From the NCBI RefSeq assembly GCF_009601705.1, contig NZ_CP045687.1, forward strand, positions 251,527 to 315,526: a DNA stretch of 64,000 nucleotides, in the 5' to 3' direction. Numbering within the stretch: position 1 is the first letter of the stretch; every line of letters begins with the position of its first letter. Both the position numbers and the translations under genes were made by a program. The DNA comes from Sulfolobus sp. E5-1-F (GTDB lineage: Archaea; Thermoproteota; Thermoprotei_A; Sulfolobales; Sulfolobaceae). The notes under the pieces were generated by a model that had not been told where the DNA came from, made no database searches, and was given only the letters and a program-made list of their open reading frames with translations. This document shows, one piece after another, positions 52,447 to 61,468 of the stretch.

Positions 52447-55400
52447 ATTCTTCTAGAACCTCCTTTATCTCTTGAATTAGTTGTGTTATCTTTTGCTTGT
52501 TTCTCTCCACGTTCTCCTTTAACTTAGGTAATTCCGGACTTATCTTTTCTAACTCCCTTACAATCATCTCAATATTATTTAATTGAATACCGACTTTACT
52601 TAACGATACAATTTCCTCTATTATTGTTCCTTTTAACTCATCTCCGACTATCGATATTCCATTTAATATATCTTTCAGCAATTTGAATAATATGAAATAA
52701 AGGTTTGAGTTATCTTCAACATGAATTGTGGTAAGTAAGTAATCGAGGTATCTTTTGAAAGGTTCCGTTTCTCCCTTTTCATTTATCTCTTGAATTCTCC
52801 TCGCTAGCTTATCCATGTGTATTTTGAAGTTTTCTTTGAGTTCTCTAATTATATCGTGTACTCTCTCTATTTCCTCTATTTTCTCGTTTATCTTAATATA
52901 TCTCTTAGCTTTTTCTACAACTTCTAATTTCTTGTAGATTTCCTCCACGATCATGTCTGTTTCAATAACTGATCTTTCAGTCTCTCTTAATAATTCCAGA
53001 TAAATATTCGATAAATAGAGGTAATCATAGCATAACCTTATATCTCTATTTTCAGTGCAAGATTTCTCATATGTTTCAATGACCTCTTTCATTTCTTCAA
53101 GACTTCTTACCGCAGCTCCCCTCTTTTTAGCTGTTATGAAGTATCCGTAAGCTGTATATGGATTATCTAGTTTTTCCTTTATTTTTCTTATCTGCTCACT
53201 TATTTTCATATAAATTGAGTCTTTATTTAAATATTTACTAACTTCACCACTAACTATTGACGAGTAGACTAGGAAGTCTAAGGTAGGGTTTTGCCCAATT
53301 TTTTTATCAGGGTTAAAAATTTGGTAAGCGAAGATCAAAGGATTATTTTTATAATCCTTTCTTTTGATATCTTGTGGATTTACATAGTACATTATATAAT
53401 TAAATACGACATCCTCTGCTTCTTGTTTGAATTTTTGCTTAATAAGTCCCGCAAATAGCTTAGAAAACGACGATAATGAGTCTCCAGCCAGGTCTTCGAA
53501 ATCTATGTAATTAGCTCTTATCTTTATTATATAATTGTTATGGAAGTAAGTAACTACGTCTTCAATGAATGTGTTTGATGTTTCTATATCCTCTAAATGA
53601 AATTGTTTACTTCCATACATTCTAAATTTCTCGTTAATGATTTCATTTACCTTGTCGAATACTTCATTAGCGTTAGCCATCTTTATTGAAGGGTAGAAGA
53701 TTATCCAATTAAAAGATTGTATTAGTCTCTTATTTTTAGGTATTGGAAGTTGTTTCAAATTAAGATTATCCCTTATTTTTAATAGTAGAGAGGATATCGA
53801 ATTTTTCAAATCCCCTAGTCTTAGTTCTATAGAATCCAGTCTAATTCTACTTTGTCCATAAATTTTAGAGAATAATAGATATAATAGCTGTCTTTTCTTC
53901 GGTGTAGTGATTTTTAGTTCGATCAAAGGTATTGATAGAGCGTCTAAAGTTTTCGACAATTCTTCCTTTCCTATTTGAGGCTCTATTAGAATAACACCGT
54001 GAATTATCTCATCGCTTTCTCTAATCTCTTTTATTAGACTCTTAATCTCATCCTCGGTAACAGGATTTGTTAAAATAATTGTAATTTTTTCATTTTTATC
54101 TATAATTTTTAAAAACCTTATATAGTCTTTGGTTCTATTCACACTATCTATTTTTATTCCTAAAATCTCCAAAAGATATTCTAGGGATTCGAGTTCCTTC
54201 TCTCTATCTGTAATATATGTGTTCACAAACTGTAGAGCCTTATCTCGTATTTCTCTAGATTTGAACTCTACTACTAATCCTCCTATGTTCGTATTCGCTA
54301 TGCTCTCAAAGAAGTTCCAAGATAATGCGTAGGCTTCAGTTTTACTGAATATTGTTAGTTTTTTGATATCCTCCTTTATTTTACTTATATCTATACTTTC
54401 ATATACTATATTTTCTATATTATCTGATATAAATATGTAAAAGTCGTCTTGATAATACGTTAAAAGGAAATCTTCTACGTATTCTTGTCCTTTGGGGAAT
54501 ACCTCAATCCATTTTAAGTATGGTATTAGAGCTCCTTTAACAATATGACCTTCTAATTGTTTTATGATTAATTTTTCGTCAGTGAATATTCTACTCATTA
54601 GCACCCTATATAACTTGCTTAATTCTTGAGAGTCCATTTCGTTTTCAATTCTTGCCAACGTATCTAGCTTAATTGTTTCTCCTTCTGAATTTAGACTGAT
54701 CCCTTTATCTGACCTTGCTAGTTCATTGAAAATTCTTTCTACATTAGGAAGATTATCGCAAAGTATATCGTTGAAGAACCTTACATATTTTCTTCTCTCC
54801 TGGTCTATTACCCAGTATGGTAAATCCATGTATTGGAGTATTTTGAAGTCCTTTACGTTACCCATATTTAGCATACATTTTAGCATCAGTAGAAACTCTA
54901 ATTTAGACGGATTTTCTATACTAACTTTCCTTATTCTTTCAAGGAGTGAAGGGTAGGTCTCTGAAAATAGGTTATAAATCAATCCGCCAGTTCCAAATAT
55001 TTTAGAATATGCGCTTGGAGTCATGGAAAGATATACTATTGAATTTCCGGTTGAGTTGGCTAATTCCTTTACCTTATTCCAAAAATCCTTTATCTCGCTT
55101 TGATATTCTGCAAAATAATCTACAGAGCTCTCGACCTCATCAATGAGATACACGTTGTTTCTAAACGTTAATAGATCTTCAGTTTTACTTAAAAGTTCTA
55201 CAAAAGGTACTTTTATTACATTAATATTTCTGCTTTTAGCGTATTCCTCAATAATGTCGAGAAACGTGCTTTTTCCTTGGCCCCAATCGGCCACAAGGGA
55301 TATTATTTCTGGGGATTGTTTAGTCGTAGATATTCTGTCTATCTCGTCCTTAACTTGCTTGAAAAATCTCAGTCTATTAATATAAAATGGATTTTCACTA

Positions 55401-55471
55401 ATACAAGAGAAAATTTGATATATGTAAGACGAGTCGGAGGCAGTCTCGCTTATTCTCTTATAACAACTCAC
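52433..55471 (-). CDS. Large P-loop ATPase (1012 aa) of the HerA/NurA-like operon
   Basis: The N-terminal 230 residues are an AAA+/KAP-like ATPase: Walker A variant ADWGQGKST (residues 61-69), Walker B VYLIDEVESS (residues 107-116) and a sensor-like SIVYLSMTPSAY. The rest, over 700 residues, is helical with a second alpha/beta part (about residues 440-520), and coiled coils toward the C-terminus (from about 830). It recalls large ATPases of phage-defence islands such as BrxC in layout only. It starts four bases after the end of the HerA-like gene. I do not know any described protein with this full domain order. Confidence 0.7.
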   Translation of the reverse strand: MSCYKRISETASDSSYIYQIFSCISENPFYINRLRFFKQVKDEIDRISTTKQSPEIISLVADWGQGKSTFLDIIEEYAKSRNINVIKVPFVELLSKTEDLLTFRNNVYLIDEVESSVDYFAEYQSEIKDFWNKVKELANSTGNSIVYLSMTPSAYSKIFGTGGLIYNLFSETYPSLLERIRKVSIENPSKLEFLLMLKCMLNMGNVKDFKILQYMDLPYWVIDQERRKYVRFFNDILCDNLPNVERIFNELARSDKGISLNSEGETIKLDTLARIENEMDSQELSKLYRVLMSRIFTDEKLIIKQLEGHIVKGALIPYLKWIEVFPKGQEYVEDFLLTYYQDDFYIFISDNIENIVYESIDISKIKEDIKKLTIFSKTEAYALSWNFFESIANTNIGGLVVEFKSREIRDKALQFVNTYITDREKELESLEYLLEILGIKIDSVNRTKDYIRFLKIIDKNEKITIILTNPVTEDEIKSLIKEIRESDEIIHGVILIEPQIGKEELSKTLDALSIPLIELKITTPKKRQLLYLLFSKIYGQSRIRLDSIELRLGDLKNSISSLLLKIRDNLNLKQLPIPKNKRLIQSFNWIIFYPSIKMANANEVFDKVNEIINEKFRMYGSKQFHLEDIETSNTFIEDVVTYFHNNYIIKIRANYIDFEDLAGDSLSSFSKLFAGLIKQKFKQEAEDVVFNYIMYYVNPQDIKRKDYKNNPLIFAYQIFNPDKKIGQNPTLDFLVYSSIVSGEVSKYLNKDSIYMKISEQIRKIKEKLDNPYTAYGYFITAKKRGAAVRSLEEMKEVIETYEKSCTENRDIRLCYDYLYLSNIYLELLRETERSVIETDMIVEEIYKKLEVVEKAKRYIKINEKIEEIERVHDIIRELKENFKIHMDKLARRIQEINEKGETEPFKRYLDYLLTTIHVEDNSNLYFILFKLLKDILNGISIVGDELKGTIIEEIVSLSKVGIQLNNIEMIVRELEKISPELPKLKENVERNKQKITQLIQEIKEVLEEYGFS

Positions 55472-55475
55472 ATTT

Positions 55476-57086
55476 TCACCCTTCGCTTAAAATTAAATCA
55501 ATTCTTTCCACGTTTCCAGTGTATGACCCCAACCTAGCATCCCATGGTATTCTTACCAATGCTGGACTTTTCATTATTGACATAAGCCCACTTACTATTA
55601 CGTGCCCAGTCTCTAATGACGTTAAATTTCTAGTTAACGATTCTGGTAAACCACCTGAAGCAGACATCACATACTTTACGTCCTCGTGATATATTCTATG
55701 AAAGAAGAAGGTGTTAATCATAGATAATACGTATTTATCTATAAATGCTGGTCTTTGACTTACCAGAATTAAAGAAGCTCCAAATTTCCTTCCTTGAGTT
55801 GCCAATGTTACCAATACGTCTTTTGTTAAATTGGCGTTTACTGGATAATCAACAGAAGGTATGTAGTTTTGTGCCTCTTCTATTACAAATCCCAAAAATC
55901 TTTGATTGCCGTTATATTTGGATTTTGTAAGATAATTGAAGATCAATCTAGTTATGTAACTCACGATGAGTTGTTTTGTAAGGATATCTATACCGGGTGA
56001 ACCCTCAGCTGAGAAGTCTATGATTGCCAAACCTCTATTTCTCCAAATTACTTCTAGTGTACTTTCAGTTAAAGAGGCAGAAGAGCTAACCAGTTGTAGC
56101 TTGCTAATCACCTTGTTTTTGAATATTTCTAATGCACTCGCGATTCCTCTAGCTGTGCTCGTTGTTATTCCGATATCTTTATTTTGAGCCATAGTAAGAA
56201 TCTCATTTTTTAGGTTCTCGATTCCTATCGTAGTTCCTAAAAGTGTATTATATTCCCTATTCTCGTGATTTGCTAGAACTTGCTCTAGGAAATTTAGCTG
56301 TAAGGTATTATATGAAGCCTCTCCATATTTTAGAGACATAATGAATTCAGATAATTCTCTAGGCGTGAACATGGACAAATCTATTGTAAGCTTAATGTCA
56401 TTTTGTTCCTTAGGATCCTTTAGTATATATCTCTTTATCCAACCCCTTCCCTTAGATACTACGTCAAGATTTGTTGAAGCTAAATCTATGTAGTCTCCGT
56501 TTGCGTCAACTACAATCATTGGTAAGGCTGTAATTTTATCTCCTATTTTTATGTTAGATAGGAGCTTGATTAAATATCTCATATTGTAACTCTTTCCACT
56601 CCCTGTTTCCCCAAAAACTCCTACATGCATGGTTATCGCATTAAGGTCTAGCAATAAAGGTATTTCAGAACCTGCCAAAGCCCCATACTCAACTAATCCT
56701 TTTTTGCTTTTTATACCATAAAACGAAAGTAGGTCTTTCTCATTCTTTATTTCTGGTAATCTTCTTACAAAAGAGCCCGGTTTAGGAGTAGTGTTATGAT
56801 CATATTTTTTTATTAAGTGCAAAGTAGCCTTTATTATTGTGTTCATGTCTAAAATCTGATATATTGATGGTTCTTTTAGTATTGACTTAGCTATATCTCC
56901 CTTTTCGTCAAAGAATTCATTTAGAAATTCATAGTTCTCAACTCTGACTAATGAAAGTTTATCGGAATCATCAATTAATAACAACTGTCCTATGTTTATT
57001 TCCTCGTCAGCCCTAATTAGACCTTGCAACTCATTTGCTTCGCTTTTCTGCAGTACTATTCCTATTATCTCTCCCTTTTCCATCAC
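55476..57086 (-). CDS. HerA-like DNA translocase ATPase
   Basis: The 536-residue protein has a short N-terminal HAS-barrel-like domain (EIIGIVLQKSEANELQGLI), the Walker A GETGSGKS at residues 159-166, an IVVDANGDYIDL segment after it, the Walker B FVIEEAQNYIP, and TLATQGRKFGASLILVSQRP, all typical of the HerA/FtsK branch. HerA proteins form hexamers that pump DNA and feed the NurA nuclease. Housekeeping HerA is encoded with Mre11 and Rad50; this is a paralogue in another setting. It lies 47 bases after the ArcS-like gene. Confidence 0.85.
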   Translation of the reverse strand: MMEKGEIIGIVLQKSEANELQGLIRADEEINIGQLLLIDDSDKLSLVRVENYEFLNEFFDEKGDIAKSILKEPSIYQILDMNTIIKATLHLIKKYDHNTTPKPGSFVRRLPEIKNEKDLLSFYGIKSKKGLVEYGALAGSEIPLLLDLNAITMHVGVFGETGSGKSYNMRYLIKLLSNIKIGDKITALPMIVVDANGDYIDLASTNLDVVSKGRGWIKRYILKDPKEQNDIKLTIDLSMFTPRELSEFIMSLKYGEASYNTLQLNFLEQVLANHENREYNTLLGTTIGIENLKNEILTMAQNKDIGITTSTARGIASALEIFKNKVISKLQLVSSSASLTESTLEVIWRNRGLAIIDFSAEGSPGIDILTKQLIVSYITRLIFNYLTKSKYNGNQRFLGFVIEEAQNYIPSVDYPVNANLTKDVLVTLATQGRKFGASLILVSQRPAFIDKYVLSMINTFFFHRIYHEDVKYVMSASGGLPESLTRNLTSLETGHVIVSGLMSIMKSPALVRIPWDARLGSYTGNVERIDLILSEG

Positions 57087-57133
57087 TATTTAGCATTATT
57101 TAAGAATGTTTTTAAACGATTAAGCTGCTAGGA

Positions 57134-57700
57134 TTATGACGAAATGCTCGCTATTACATTAGAAATGGTCTTGAAAGCTAACCTACCGTATGGGTAAATT
57201 GTTATTTTTAAATTTGAGATTTCAGCTGATCTTTTCACTATTTCGTAGTGATGCTTAGGTAGTATACCTATTAACCTCTTGTGCAACTTACTTATTTTTA
57301 AGAGGGGTTTAGTTAGTAATATTATAAATTCTTCTTTCTCCTCTTTACTCATAAGTCTTGGTGGATAATCGTAATTATTGAACGGATAACATTCCTCTAA
57401 TTCTTTAGGCACTAATAACATTGGTTCCGATACTGAATAGACTTGCACTTTTTCCTCTAAATTATATTTGTTTAATGTAGCATAGGCTATTTTGTGGGTA
57501 GGGGAGCGTGAATAAGGCTTAACTACTGTACAAGGTAATAGCAATCCAATTTCCTTATTTGAACTCCAATTTTCAAGGAAATAACTATGCCATCTCATTA
57601 CTACTGGGTGTTTGAATAAATCATCTATATTATCTTTTTTAGATATTCTAGTAAAATCAGGCTTAAGATATTCATATAGTTGCTCGCATGCAGAGCTCAT
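57134..57700 (-). CDS. ArcS-like (archaeosine synthase core, DUF5591) protein
   Basis: The 188-residue protein carries the full lysine-transfer motif of archaeosine synthase, PC-X3-KPY-X2-S-X2-H, as Pro56 Cys57, Lys61-Pro62-Tyr63, Ser66 and His69. The later EPMLLVPKELEECYPFNNYDYPPR is typical of the domain. Full-length ArcS has a TGT-like part before this domain, and here that part is a separate gene overlapping by 29 bp. ArcS attaches lysine to preQ0 in tRNA as a step to archaeosine. Crenarchaea of this group are thought to use other enzymes for archaeosine, so its presence inside a HerA/NurA-like operon is remarkable. Confidence 0.75.
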   Translation of the reverse strand: MSSACEQLYEYLKPDFTRISKKDNIDDLFKHPVVMRWHSYFLENWSSNKEIGLLLPCTVVKPYSRSPTHKIAYATLNKYNLEEKVQVYSVSEPMLLVPKELEECYPFNNYDYPPRLMSKEEKEEFIILLTKPLLKISKLHKRLIGILPKHHYEIVKRSAEISNLKITIYPYGRLAFKTISNVIASISS

Positions 57701-58556
57701 TTACCTCTTCCTCTATCTCATCTTCTGAAAAGTTATCTAGCTTTTTAGAATATTCTATTAATGGATTGTTAATTTCATATTCTGAATTTAAGAGTACCCA
57801 TGCATTAATTAAACTTCTGTCTATCCAATTATCAAGTCTAATTGGAAATGGATATTTTGTCCTATCTAAGAATGATAATAGAGTCTCTAATTCTTCTTCA
57901 CTCGCTCTCTTAGTCCCCCAAACTATTTTTCTTTCACCAACGTATCTTTCTCCTTTACCGGGTATAATTACCATGCCATGTATTCCCTTTATTCTGTAGG
58001 TTGAGGTATCTACACTATCAGCGTTAAAGTAGACTTTTCTCATGAACGGTGATCCAGCTCCCAATACGTGGATTTTTCCTTTCCATAATTTTCTCACTAG
58101 ATGATATATTCCTACTGCAATTTTTTTGTTACCATTTTTATTAAGGGTAGGAGGTATTATTCCACCAAATGCCACCAGATCAGTGTATTGGGAGTAGAAG
58201 TCTATAGCTATCTTTATTGATTCTACGTCATAAGCGTGTATAACTGGTACTATCTTCTTATCAAAAACCGAATATAGATATTCAAAGTATTTATAATTTA
58301 ATTCTGAAGGTTTATGGCAAGGGTTTGACGGTATATCGAGGCTCATGTATTGTGTAGCATTTAGGATTTTATATTTCTCAACAACTTTTTCTATATTAAC
58401 CTTTATTCCTTTTACCATTATTTGATATCCTCCAGAGTCCACCCATGTCTCATTTTCCCAAGACAGACTATTCCAATTTAATTGGTTTACCATTAATGGT
58501 TGTTTAAACGTCCAAACTGGGATTTTCATGTCAGGTATACCTAGTATTATCTTCAT
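57672..58556 (-). CDS. tRNA-guanine transglycosylase-like protein without zinc motif
   Basis: The 294-residue TIM-barrel protein has the TGT substrate motif WVDSGGYQ with Asp40, the SLDIPSNP loop, FGGIIPPT, HVLGAGSP and an Asp183 in ADSVDTSTY at the place of the nucleophile of archaeal TGT enzymes. The zinc-binding C-x-C-x-x-C-x(n)-H stretch of normal TGTs is absent; the only Cys residues are at 80 and 290. Such paralogues include the TGT-like part of ArcS and the DNA-modifying DpdA proteins. It is the first gene of the six-gene minus-strand operon and overlaps the ArcS-like gene. Confidence 0.75.
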   Translation of the reverse strand: MKIILGIPDMKIPVWTFKQPLMVNQLNWNSLSWENETWVDSGGYQIMVKGIKVNIEKVVEKYKILNATQYMSLDIPSNPCHKPSELNYKYFEYLYSVFDKKIVPVIHAYDVESIKIAIDFYSQYTDLVAFGGIIPPTLNKNGNKKIAVGIYHLVRKLWKGKIHVLGAGSPFMRKVYFNADSVDTSTYRIKGIHGMVIIPGKGERYVGERKIVWGTKRASEEELETLLSFLDRTKYPFPIRLDNWIDRSLINAWVLLNSEYEINNPLIEYSKKLDNFSEDEIEEEVNELCMRATI

Positions 58557-58674
58557 CTTTCCTGATATTGGTATTACTACAGGGTTAAAACCCCATCTTA
58601 TAATAATACTTTATTGTGAGGTTTAGCCTTATACATTTTAGTTAACGAAAATATTACGTAAATGCTATAGCATG

Positions 58675-58724
58675 TCAGGGAAACAACCCATCATCACCTT
58701 TTCAGTTAAGGTTGGTTTCCTCAT
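58675..58724 (-). ncRNA. C/D box guide sRNA
   Basis: On the minus strand the order and spacing are those of an archaeal C/D box sRNA. It begins with C box ATGAGGA (58724-58718, one base off the consensus), a 12-nt guide AACCAACCTTAA, then D' CTGA. A 4-nt spacer AAAG leads to C' GTGATGA, another 12-nt guide TGGGTTGTTTCC and D CTGA (58678-58675). The two 12-nt spacings are exactly the archaeal standard. The second guide matches GGAAACAACCCA, a string I recall in conserved 23S rRNA, with the 2'-O-methyl site five bases from D (an A). The first guide would target TTAAGGTTGGTT. It lies in the gap between the six-gene operon and the gene at 58801. Confidence 0.8.
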
Positions 58725-58800
58725 ACATTATGATCATTGTTTTTAGTTACTATTATCAGTTACGCTTCACTGACTGTTAGATATTAGACACGGGCTTATT

Positions 58801-59481
58801 GTGCTTAAGAGTGCAAAAATCCTTATATATATTACAATATTACTATTTATAGCAAATATTATTGGTAATGCGTATATAGTTAATGTAAAAATCTTAAGTC
58901 CTTTTCCGGTCACATTACTGATTTCTGATTCCCATGGTGTTAAATTAGTTTCTTCCAACCAAACTCTAAACGTTAACAGTTCAAATTTAACGATTCTAGC
59001 GTATGTTTTAGCCCCTTATTCGTATTCCATATATATTAACGGAAATAGGACTAGTGAATTCAACGTTAATTTGCCCAACTACTCTGAATTCAACCTCACA
59101 GTATTCGTTATTCCTAGTTACGCTTTTTTAAGAGTTACTGTAGTCGGAAAAGGCACAGTTTATATTGAATTAGATAATGGTAGTATTATTTCAGTTAGGA
59201 ACTCCTCTGTGGTCAAACTATATAATGGGTCTAACGTTCTTCTTGAGGCTAGCGGAGATCTTCTAAATTGGTCAAATGGGGCTCATACCATGACGCTTTG
59301 GTACGCAGTTAATGGTAACTCAACAATTACAGCTTTTTTTAGTAATTCTAGTATTCTTCTAAGGGCTGGTACTATTAAACCTATAATAAACTACACAGAA
59401 ATAGGACTTAGTTTATTTGCGATAGGATTTTTTGTATTATATAAAATATATTCTAGAAAGGACCAAGATACTAATGTTTGA
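58801..59481 (+). CDS. Membrane-anchored surface protein of unknown function
   Basis: The 226-residue protein starts with an uncleaved-looking hydrophobic helix (ILIYITILLFIANIIGNAYIV), carries a beta-rich outer domain with more than ten N-x-S/T sites, and ends with a second helix (IGLSLFAIGFFVLYKIY) and a charged tail. It resembles the protein at 29568 in layout but not in sequence. It starts with GTG. Its end overlaps the long frame of the next gene by four bases, although that gene probably starts later. I do not recognise the family. Confidence 0.6.
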   Translation: MLKSAKILIYITILLFIANIIGNAYIVNVKILSPFPVTLLISDSHGVKLVSSNQTLNVNSSNLTILAYVLAPYSYSIYINGNRTSEFNVNLPNYSEFNLTVFVIPSYAFLRVTVVGKGTVYIELDNGSIISVRNSSVVKLYNGSNVLLEASGDLLNWSNGAHTMTLWYAVNGNSTITAFFSNSSILLRAGTIKPIINYTEIGLSLFAIGFFVLYKIYSRKDQDTNV

Positions 59482-59522
59482 TAACAACTTTTAAATGTGA
59501 ACTCGTTACTAAAAATATTAGA

Positions 59523-61457
59523 ATGAATGAGAGATTAAGGAATTCTCAAAGTGGCTATTTGAGGAAAGCAATAAATCATCCAATAAATTGGTATACTTGG
59601 TCTAATGAAATATTTGAAATTGCGAAAAAGGAAGATAAGCCGATACTTATTGATGTAGGTGCTGCTTGGTGTCATTGGTGTAATGTTATGGATGAAGATA
59701 CCTATTCAAACCCAGAAATAGTTAAGATAGTTAACGAGAATTTCATTCCAGTTAAAGTTGATCGAGATGAAATGCCTGATCTGGATAGACTATTACAAAA
59801 CACAGCCATGGCAATAACAGGTGAGTCTGGGTGGCCTTTAACTATATTCATGACACCAGAGGGAAAGGTTTTCTTTGGCGGAACTTACTTTCCTCCGGAG
59901 GATAGGTACGGAAGAATAGGCTTTAAGACATTATTGATAGAGATTTTGAGAATATGGAGAGAAGATAGAAATCAAATATTATCATCTTCAATAGACCCTA
60001 ATACACTAATTCCTAGAAATAGTGGCGGAGTTCTAAGTTCAAGTATTTTAGATGACGCGTTTTCTTATATAACATCCTACTTTGATATTGAATATGGTGG
60101 ATTAGGGTTTGGAGCTAAATTTCCACATCCTTTTGTGGACTTACTATTCCTCAACTATAGTGCTACCAGGGGAGATGATTTAGGTAAGAAACTTGGTCTA
60201 TTTACCTTAAGGAAAATGTATTATGGTGGGATTTTTGATCAAGTTGGTGGGGGATTTCATAGATATACTGTTGACAGAGAATGGAAATTACCTCATTTTG
60301 AGAAACTACTTATAGATAATGCTGAATTGATTTATGATTATTTTACTTATTATACTGCAACTAGTGACATAGAAATTCTAGATGCCTTACGAAATTCAGT
60401 TGATTTTGTTTTAAGAGAACTGTACATAGATGGGAAAGGTTTTGCTAATAGCTTGGATGCAGATAGTGAAGGCATAGAGGGCAAATATTATACGTGGACT
60501 GAGGATGAGCTTAAAGATGCGTTAGGAAGTGATTACAGTATCGCGATTAGAATATTCGACCTTAAAAATACTGTAGAAGTTGAGGGCAGAAAAGTTCTAT
60601 TGAGAACAACTGAACTTAGGGACCTATCTAGGGTAACTGGTTTTCAAGTAAACGAAACAATAAAGAAGATAAATGAGATAAGGGCTAAATTATTGACATA
60701 TAGAGAGCAAAATAGAAAAATGCCATATAGAGATGATAATACATACACTTATCCTAACGCAAGACTAGCAGAATCCATGCTGTATTCCTCATTAATTTTA
60801 AACGAGGGTATTAAGGAGGCTAAGCTTGTTCTGAGTAAGTTAGGAAAAACTGTTAGTAGAAGATTAGATGGCGGAAGAGCTGGATTACCAGAAGACTATG
60901 CCGCAGTACTTTTAGCAATTATTTCCGCATATGAGGTATTAGGTGAAGAAAAGTATTATGATTTAGCAATTGAACTTGGTAGAAATATTGAGAGCATTAA
61001 GCCTAACAATTTTACCGATATGCCTAATGAGTCTGCAAATTCAATGTACATTAAGGCATTATTCAAGTTATCTCTATTATCTGACGAGTTTAAAGTTGAT
61101 GAAGGAAAAATTAAACCTCTAATTCCCTCTACAACAGCTGAAAATTCTCAATTTATTGCCGGTATAATTAATACTATCTCAAGCTATATTAATAATAGTA
61201 TGGCTCATGTAGTAATTGTTGATGAGAAGGATGGACTAGCGGAAAGATTACATAAAGTTGCTTTACTTACATATTATCCCTTTAAATTAGTTGAAAGGAT
61301 AGATGATAGCAGAACTGATTACGTTAGTTCAGTAATAAGAGCGATGATTAAATATAATGCGGGAAAGAGTAGGGCATATGTGTGCATAGGCAATACGTGC
61401 AGTATGCCGGTAAGTGAAGATGAAAAGGTTAAACAATTACTTAAAACCAAGCTTTAA
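59523..61457 (+). CDS. DUF255 thioredoxin-like / glycosidase-fold protein (YyaL type)
   Basis: The protein (644 residues from this ATG) has an N-terminal thioredoxin-like domain with WYTWSNEIFEIAKKEDKPILID, the CHWC active site (AAWCHWCNVMDEDTY) and SGWPLTIFMTPEGKVFFGGTYFPP. It continues into a six-hairpin (alpha/alpha)6 barrel with FDQVGGGFHRYTVDREWKLPHFEKLL and SLDADSEGIEGKYYTW. This is the YyaL/SPATA20 family, found in all domains, with uncertain function in redox or sugar chemistry. An upstream TTG at 59478 is possible, but the TATA-like ACTTTTAAAT near 59486 favours this ATG. Confidence 0.88.
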   Translation: MNERLRNSQSGYLRKAINHPINWYTWSNEIFEIAKKEDKPILIDVGAAWCHWCNVMDEDTYSNPEIVKIVNENFIPVKVDRDEMPDLDRLLQNTAMAITGESGWPLTIFMTPEGKVFFGGTYFPPEDRYGRIGFKTLLIEILRIWREDRNQILSSSIDPNTLIPRNSGGVLSSSILDDAFSYITSYFDIEYGGLGFGAKFPHPFVDLLFLNYSATRGDDLGKKLGLFTLRKMYYGGIFDQVGGGFHRYTVDREWKLPHFEKLLIDNAELIYDYFTYYTATSDIEILDALRNSVDFVLRELYIDGKGFANSLDADSEGIEGKYYTWTEDELKDALGSDYSIAIRIFDLKNTVEVEGRKVLLRTTELRDLSRVTGFQVNETIKKINEIRAKLLTYREQNRKMPYRDDNTYTYPNARLAESMLYSSLILNEGIKEAKLVLSKLGKTVSRRLDGGRAGLPEDYAAVLLAIISAYEVLGEEKYYDLAIELGRNIESIKPNNFTDMPNESANSMYIKALFKLSLLSDEFKVDEGKIKPLIPSTTAENSQFIAGIINTISSYINNSMAHVVIVDEKDGLAERLHKVALLTYYPFKLVERIDDSRTDYVSSVIRAMIKYNAGKSRAYVCIGNTCSMPVSEDEKVKQLLKTKL

Positions 61458-61468
61458 CATTTTTATTT

